A stretch of DNA of 15,233 bases from contig CAXYVG010000085.1 in the NCBI GenBank assembly GCA_964292325.1, positions 1 to 15,233 on the forward strand. The letters run 5' to 3'. This DNA is from CTSoil-075 sp964292325. GTDB lineage: Bacteria > Bacillota > Negativicutes > DSM-13327. Both the position numbers and the translations under genes were made by a program. A model generated the notes under the pieces. That model did no database searches. It was not told the DNA's origin and worked only from the letters and a program-made list of their open reading frames with translations. Of this stretch, positions 14,896 to 15,233 are shown piece after piece (within the stretch, counting starts at the first letter, position 1; each line of letters opens with the position of its first letter).

Positions 14896-15233
14896 ATGAA
14901 AATAATATCATGGAATGTAAATGGCCTTAGAGCTTGCCTGGGCAAGGGTTTTATGGATTTTTTCAACAATATAAATGCCGATATTTTTTGTGTTCAAGAA
15001 ACAAAAATGCTACCCGATCAAGTTCCGCTCGATCTGATCGGATATGAAAAGTACTGGAACAGTGCTGTCAAGAAAGGCTACTCTGGCACTGCTGTTTTCA
15101 CTCGCATACCACCAAGATCCGTTACCTATGGAATGAATCTAGAAGAGCATGACCAAGAGGGTCGCATCATAACATTGGAGTTTGATGATTTCTACCTAGT
15201 TACCGTCTATACACCAAATTCCAAGCGAGAGCT
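14896..15233 (+). CDS. xth: Exodeoxyribonuclease III (AP endonuclease), N-terminal part
   Basis: The first 112 codons of an EEP-superfamily nuclease, truncated by the window end. The N terminus MKIISWNVNGLRACLGKGF carries the metal- and active-site motif with Asn7. IFCVQETKM holds the catalytic metal-binding glutamate (Glu35). YSGTAVFTR (about 62-70), EGRIITLEF (about 87-95) and VTVYTPNSKREL (about 101-112) match the XthA/ExoA family. The enzyme acts in base-excision repair, cutting DNA at abasic sites and degrading 3' ends. An AAAGG about 9 nt before the ATG serves as a modest ribosome binding site; AGAGG lies further upstream. It has its own promoter and is divergent from the porin gene, so it is probably unrelated in function to its neighbours. 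The missing part would carry the remaining catalytic Asp/His residues. Confidence 0.95.
   Translation, partial: MKIISWNVNGLRACLGKGFMDFFNNINADIFCVQETKMLPDQVPLDLIGYEKYWNSAVKKGYSGTAVFTRIPPRSVTYGMNLEEHDQEGRIITLEFDDFYLVTVYTPNSKRE

Overview
The window looks like a chromosomal segment of a diderm Firmicute (class Negativicutes, probably a Pelosinus/Sporomusa-type bacterium). The evidence is AT-rich DNA, strong AGGAGG-type ribosome binding sites, Firmicute-like chemotaxis and histidine-kinase proteins, and an outer-membrane beta-barrel porin with a signal peptide and a C-terminal Phe. The taxonomic placement is inference; no rRNA or other marker is present.

All genes except the last lie on the minus strand and are transcribed right to left. 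Positions 10698 down to 1 hold one apparent chemotaxis transcription unit: tetR-family regulator, cheY, cheA, cheW, a chemoreceptor (mcp2), a second chemoreceptor (mcp1), cheR, and the first 21 codons of cheB, cut by the window edge. A good sigma-A promoter precedes tetR, and a perfect inverted repeat covers its predicted start site, as expected for a self-repressing TetR protein. The module is complete for signalling: receptors sense, CheW and CheA form the kinase complex, CheY carries the signal, and CheR/CheB adapt the receptors. No flagellar genes and no cheC, cheD or cheX are visible.

Every intergenic gap in this unit longer than about 80 nt carries strong palindromes: between cheY and cheA, cheA and cheW, mcp2 and mcp1, and mcp1 and cheR. 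The two receptors share a near-identical C-terminal half (about 1.56 kb in direct orientation, no indel, spaced 3375 bp) joined to different sensory halves. Receptor 1 also carries an inserted PAS domain with five cysteines.

Positions 10887-14658 hold a porin gene followed 64 nt later by a large orphan sensor histidine kinase (membrane-anchored extracellular beta domain, 7TM region, two PAS domains, HisKA and HATPase). A strong intrinsic terminator at 10828-10864 ends this unit and separates it from the chemotaxis promoter. At the right edge, divergently transcribed on the plus strand, is the start of exonuclease III with its own consensus promoter.
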